A stretch of DNA of 64,000 nt from the NCBI GenBank assembly GCA_033002965.1, contig JAURVB010009627.1, positions 27,229 to 91,228 of the forward strand. Reading direction: 5' to 3'. The DNA comes from Piper betle. Lineage: Eukaryota > Streptophyta > Magnoliopsida > Piperales > Piperaceae. Below, one piece after another: positions 60,191 to 64,000 of the stretch. Each line of letters opens with the position of its first letter. Position 1 is the first letter of the stretch. The notes under the pieces are model-generated. The model made no database searches. It was not told where the DNA came from and saw nothing but the letters and a program-made list of their open reading frames with translations. The position numbers were made by a program, and so were the translations under genes.

Positions 60191-61777
60191 TTTTTTAGAA
60201 ATCATAGTTTATGAAGATTTCTATCTTAATATGGAATAGTCGACGGAATCCTAGAACGGCTAGTGGCAGTAAGTACCTCCAAATTTTACAGGTGTACGTT
60301 GATCGGAGTCTACATGGCCTCTGTACCTGTTCAACGCAAGGAGAAAATGAACATGTGAGTCCATTGGCCTTCAACGTACTTGCTGCAAAAGGTTTAGCTA
60401 AAGCCATGACTGAGGTGGATCAAAGAACATGACGTCTGCTCTATTGCAAAGCTCACCAGGGAATCCATTGCCGAATGTCTGAACGGCTACAATTAGGTGT
60501 GCTTACGGTGCGTCGAAGGGATCTATTATTATTATTATTATTATTTATTAATTTTTTGACCATTAATTATTGTCGTACCATTTTTCGTTTTATTGATTGT
60601 GTGTCACCATCGAGTTTTGATAGTTTTGATTGACAAACAATAATTAAACGTTGGCAAATTTTGATTTAAATTAAATAAGCTCTTTATCATCACAAAATCT
60701 TTAGTAAAATCATAAATTTGATGTCACTTAAACCGTATATTTATATTAAACTAATTATTAAAAGAATTTAATAATATAAAATTATTATTTTTAAAACTTT
60801 TTTCCACTTAAAAAATTATTATTTAATCCCTTGAAAAAAGTGATGTAGAGAAAAAGTGTGGTGGAGAAAAATTCCATTAGCACATTATTTGTTTTTAAAA
60901 AAATTTGACTAAAGCCTGTTCCACTGGGAAAGAAGGATTACGGAGGGGTGGAGAAATATGCAAGGGGGTCGGGATAGAGAGGGATCAGAAGGGAACGGTA
61001 TTATGAAAAAGGCCAAAGGCCGACAGATTTGAGGGTGAGGACTAATGTGAGAATCAGTGGTGGCCAACTCTTGTTTTAACCTTTTCTCACTACAAGAAGC
61101 AGTCGATATTAATTAGTCTATTTCATGGTGGAGGCGAACTCACTATTATGTGTTTGTTGTCTTGAGGATATTCGCGTGATGACCATGTCTCATTCTTGTT
61201 CACCTTTTGCCTTCTCGAAACTTCGCGTTCTCATCCACTGGCATCTACACGTGCTATTGGTTCAGTGCCAACTACATCATTGCCAAGGTCGCACCGGGTA
61301 CTGTTGTCCTTGCTGCCTGGCATTCAAAGAGCACACAGATGGAGACACCAATTTACACTCGACTAATCAGACTTCAACATCATATTGGGGACGTCGCTGG
61401 CATGCCCGAGTTTCCGGGGCCGATTGGTGACAATGGTTGCACTGGGGCTTGAGATTTACTGAGGGTGTTGGGCTCCATGACCGACAACCTTAACAACAGT
61501 GGTGGAGGCAGTGTAGTCGGAGGTGATGGCAGCTTGTAGAAAGTGACCAGCCCCTTTTACGTCAGTTACATAAAGTTAGGTGCCACCTAGAACAATGTAA
61601 TAATATAAATTACGTTCACCGTTTCACTGACTCCCCCTTACATTTATAGATGATAGACAACACCAACCCCATGAACTATGTACACATCAAGATGAAGCCG
61701 GATTAATCAATGAACATCTCATAATGCTAATTTGTAAAAGAAATGAGCTACATGCACGAACATCAAAGTAGTAAGCA
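60191..61777. other. Spacer with coding-like fragments of unknown origin
   Basis: Two GC-richer patches (60230-60500 and 61120-61550) contain open frames on the plus strand, the second reading FSANYIIAKVAPGTVVLAAW around 61260. I recognise no family. CACTACAAGAAG at 61088 resembles a CACTA terminus and lies just before the second patch, so this may be captured sequence in a transposon. Also a short (TTA)n run at about 60523-60545. Confidence 0.3.
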
Positions 61778-64000
61778 TTACCGTCCATCCAACTCCGTGG
61801 AGGTTGTACCTTTATTAATGGATATATTTCTTGGATCAGTAGAAGATGATAGTAACACAGCAGAAGACGATTGTGATCCAGAATAAGTTTGTGCAGGTAT
61901 AAAGAAGGCTGGCTTTTTGGGCATGGTGAAGCTTGCATTTTCATTCACCAGCATGCCAAGCACAGAGGCCATAGTTGGCCTATCATTTGGATCTTCTTGG
62001 ACACATAGAAGCCCTAACTGGATGCACTTTAACACTTCTTCCTCATCATTCCATTCCATGATATTCTGATCCACAAGTTCCAGCCCCTTATTTTGTTTCC
62101 ATAATTCCCATGCCTGCTTAATACAATACTCATTAGATTTTGCATATTATGTTGCTTGTCACAAGGTAATTAAGCTCTAGAATCATGATTCAAAAATTAA
62201 GGCAATCCATACATAGACACCTGCGGATCCCTAGACCAACAAAGCAGCTATTTGCAACTGTCTTACCCCGCCTTTTACAAGATTGAACCGGCCTGTGAAC
62301 ATTACTAGGTTACATGGTAGTGACTCTTACCAATTGTGCAAGGACCGAAATCTACTCGGGGTGGAAAGACATTTTGGTGCCGCCCATAATTTTAAATACC
62401 TTAATTTAGGGTCGGTAATGGACAGACCTGGACATAGCTAAGATGAGCTCAGCACCGTGTCCATTAATTTGTAGAGCGTCTATGTCTGGCCATGTATTCT
62501 TAGACATTTATTGTTAATGTTCAAGTCCGTACATTATCAACAAACGTCAAATAGATGAATTAATGGACATTATCATAAATAAGTAATATTATTAAATATA
62601 AATTAATTTCGTCAAAGAAATCTATCTTAAGTAGTAGTTTAATAGAATAACACAAATATTTTCATTGTTATTTTAATTTGTATATTGAGGAATAAAAAAC
62701 TCGTAGAGAATATATGGAAGTAAATTAAGAAAAATTATTATCTAATGATTAATTAAATATCACGAAAAAATTAAAAATTAAATTACAATCAATTATTCCA
62801 TAGAAAGGTGGTCGTAGTGGAAAAGGAATAAAGAATGGAGGAACTTTTGAAAATCAGTGTTAAAGAAAATGGTAGAAACTTAAAATCTTGAACATCGGTA
62901 TTTGATAACTTAGTTATGTTAATAATTTAAAAATCTTGATAAACCTTCTAAAAGTTAGATTAATATAAATAACATTAGATTGGACTAATAAATCTTTTTT
63001 CAAAACATAAGACTTATCAATCTTGATAAGTCTTAACAAAATCTTAACAGATCTTCTAAAATGTTTTCTTCATTATCAATTATTAATAGACATGGACAAG
63101 GAGGAACAAGACCCGTAGATGTCCATAGCCATGCCATTCATCGCCTGGACCAAAGAATATGTCCATCGCCGTGTCCATGTCCGTGCGGCTCAAAACAATG
63201 TCCATTTATTTATTAGACGTGGACACGACAGATTAATGGACAAATTGTGTCCAGTACCCCGCCCCCCATACCTTGTAGACCTACCTGGTCATGCTTGGTC
63301 ATACCTGGCAGACTCACTTTATATCTGTACGGGCTTAGGCCTTCGTGCTATTTTATTAATACTTAGTTTTCAAATAGTAAATTTTCATAAAATTGGTTTT
63401 ATTAATGACAAAACTTATTATTAATATCTAATAAAAAATTTTATTTATAGGTTATATATTTCATTCAAGTTATATATCCAATATTATAATTTGTATATCT
63501 TATATTTTATTTTATTATAATTAGTTAGTACAGTTAGTTGGTCCCACATCTATTATTTACGAAATAAAATTTAATATATTATTAGGGATGATACTTAAAA
63601 CCTTCAACTTAGCTACTATTTTTAAAGAAATAATAAATGTATCCATCAATTTATTCTAAATGGCCAATTATTGCATGATAATATTTGAAAATATTATGTA
63701 AAATTATGAAATTATGTACCAAAAAGGTTCATAAATTACCATAAAAAATAAAGGTAGGCTTCTGGAAACTGACTGGGACTAAGCCACCGAAATCTTAGAA
63801 ATTTACTCCGCCTTCGGTTCATTGGACAAAGGCTACCTTATAGAATCTAATTATGATGTGGAAATTTTTTTATCCGAATTCCTCTTTTCTTGAGATCGCT
63901 TGAACAGAAAAAATGAAAGATTGAATAGAATACTTACATGTCCAAGAAGGCTGTATTGTTGCTCTAAATGGTAAAAGCAGGCATTCCTTTGGCCCGTAAT
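61778..64000 (-). CDS. Second S-domain receptor kinase, 3' end only (runs off window)
   Basis: The last coding exon is 61778-62113 (112 codons with stop). It starts AWELWKQNKGLELVDQ, includes [20 protein letters not shown] (kinase subdomain XI), and ends in a Ser/Thr-rich tail with KKPAFF. The preceding exon ends at 63938 (ITGQRN...EQQYSLLGH) and continues past the window edge. Exon border and phase equal those of the kinase at 35.2-40.3 kb, whose matching sequences are [10 protein letters not shown] and EQQFSLLGH, so the two are paralogues in the same orientation. The intron is about 1.8 kb against 438 bp in the paralogue. The PAFF-containing tail is typical of SD1-type G-lectin kinases. The remainder of the gene is not visible. 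Confidence 0.9.
62411..63256. mobile_element. Possible TIR element in the receptor-kinase intron
   Basis: GGTAATGGACAGACCTGGACA near 62411 and the reverse complement of the sequence ending near 63256 (GGTACTGGACACAATTTGTCC) look like diverged inverted termini. Both inner flanks are rich in TGTCCAT / ATGGACA words, in inverted relation. No transposase. Borders are approximate. Confidence 0.35.

Noticed and set aside
1..64000. CRISPR arrays, operons, tRNA or rRNA genes
   Set aside because: No regularly spaced exact repeats, no polycistronic layout, no cloverleaf with intact B box seen, and no rRNA-like sequence; the window is plant nuclear DNA.

Overview
This is a nuclear plant (angiosperm) window. 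The evidence is spliced genes with GT-AG introns, plant-only families (YSL metal-chelate transporter, IGT/TAC1 growth-angle gene, DUF538, S-domain receptor kinases), a plastid plus peroxisome targeted 6-phosphogluconolactonase, and AT-rich spacers full of TA microsatellites and DNA-transposon relics. I cannot name the species. Exon structures were worked out by hand from frame, splice sites and family resemblance; no search was run.

Layout. 1-2.5 kb: AT-rich spacer with a degenerate tandem repeat. 3.5-6.2 kb (+): complete seven-exon YSL transporter. 7.5-10.1 kb (-): complete five-exon TAC1-like gene with a 6-nt first coding exon. 10.3-25.3 kb: gene-poor, with Tourist-like MITEs, a TRIM-like relic, a CACTA relic, a perfect 68-bp inverted repeat, Helitron-like ends and a 413-bp TIR element. 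26-29.2 kb (-): TBC/Rab-GAP gene with an orderly 5' half and a decayed catalytic domain. 29.3-35 kb: spacer with an extremely C-rich island. 35.2-40.3 kb (-): eight-exon S-domain receptor kinase with a WAK-type galacturonan-binding-like module and a one-base frameshift. 45.9-47.4 kb (+): complete three-exon PGL3. 49.2-49.6 kb (-): intronless DUF538 gene. 50-61.7 kb: spacer with the inverted copy of the AT-rich repeat, a CACTA end and a large retroelement-like block. 61.8-64 kb (-): 3' end of a second S-domain receptor kinase that runs off the window.

The genes are independent single-gene units, as usual in plants. The only family relationship is between the two receptor kinases, which share orientation and 3' exon structure and probably belong to a local tandem cluster. 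I found no evidence of a novel multi-gene system. The observations most worth checking are the perfect 68-bp palindrome, the TBC gene that lost both catalytic fingers, the frameshifted lectin/WAK receptor kinase, the C-rich island bracketed by matching hairpins, and the three-part higher-order organisation of the AT-rich repeat.
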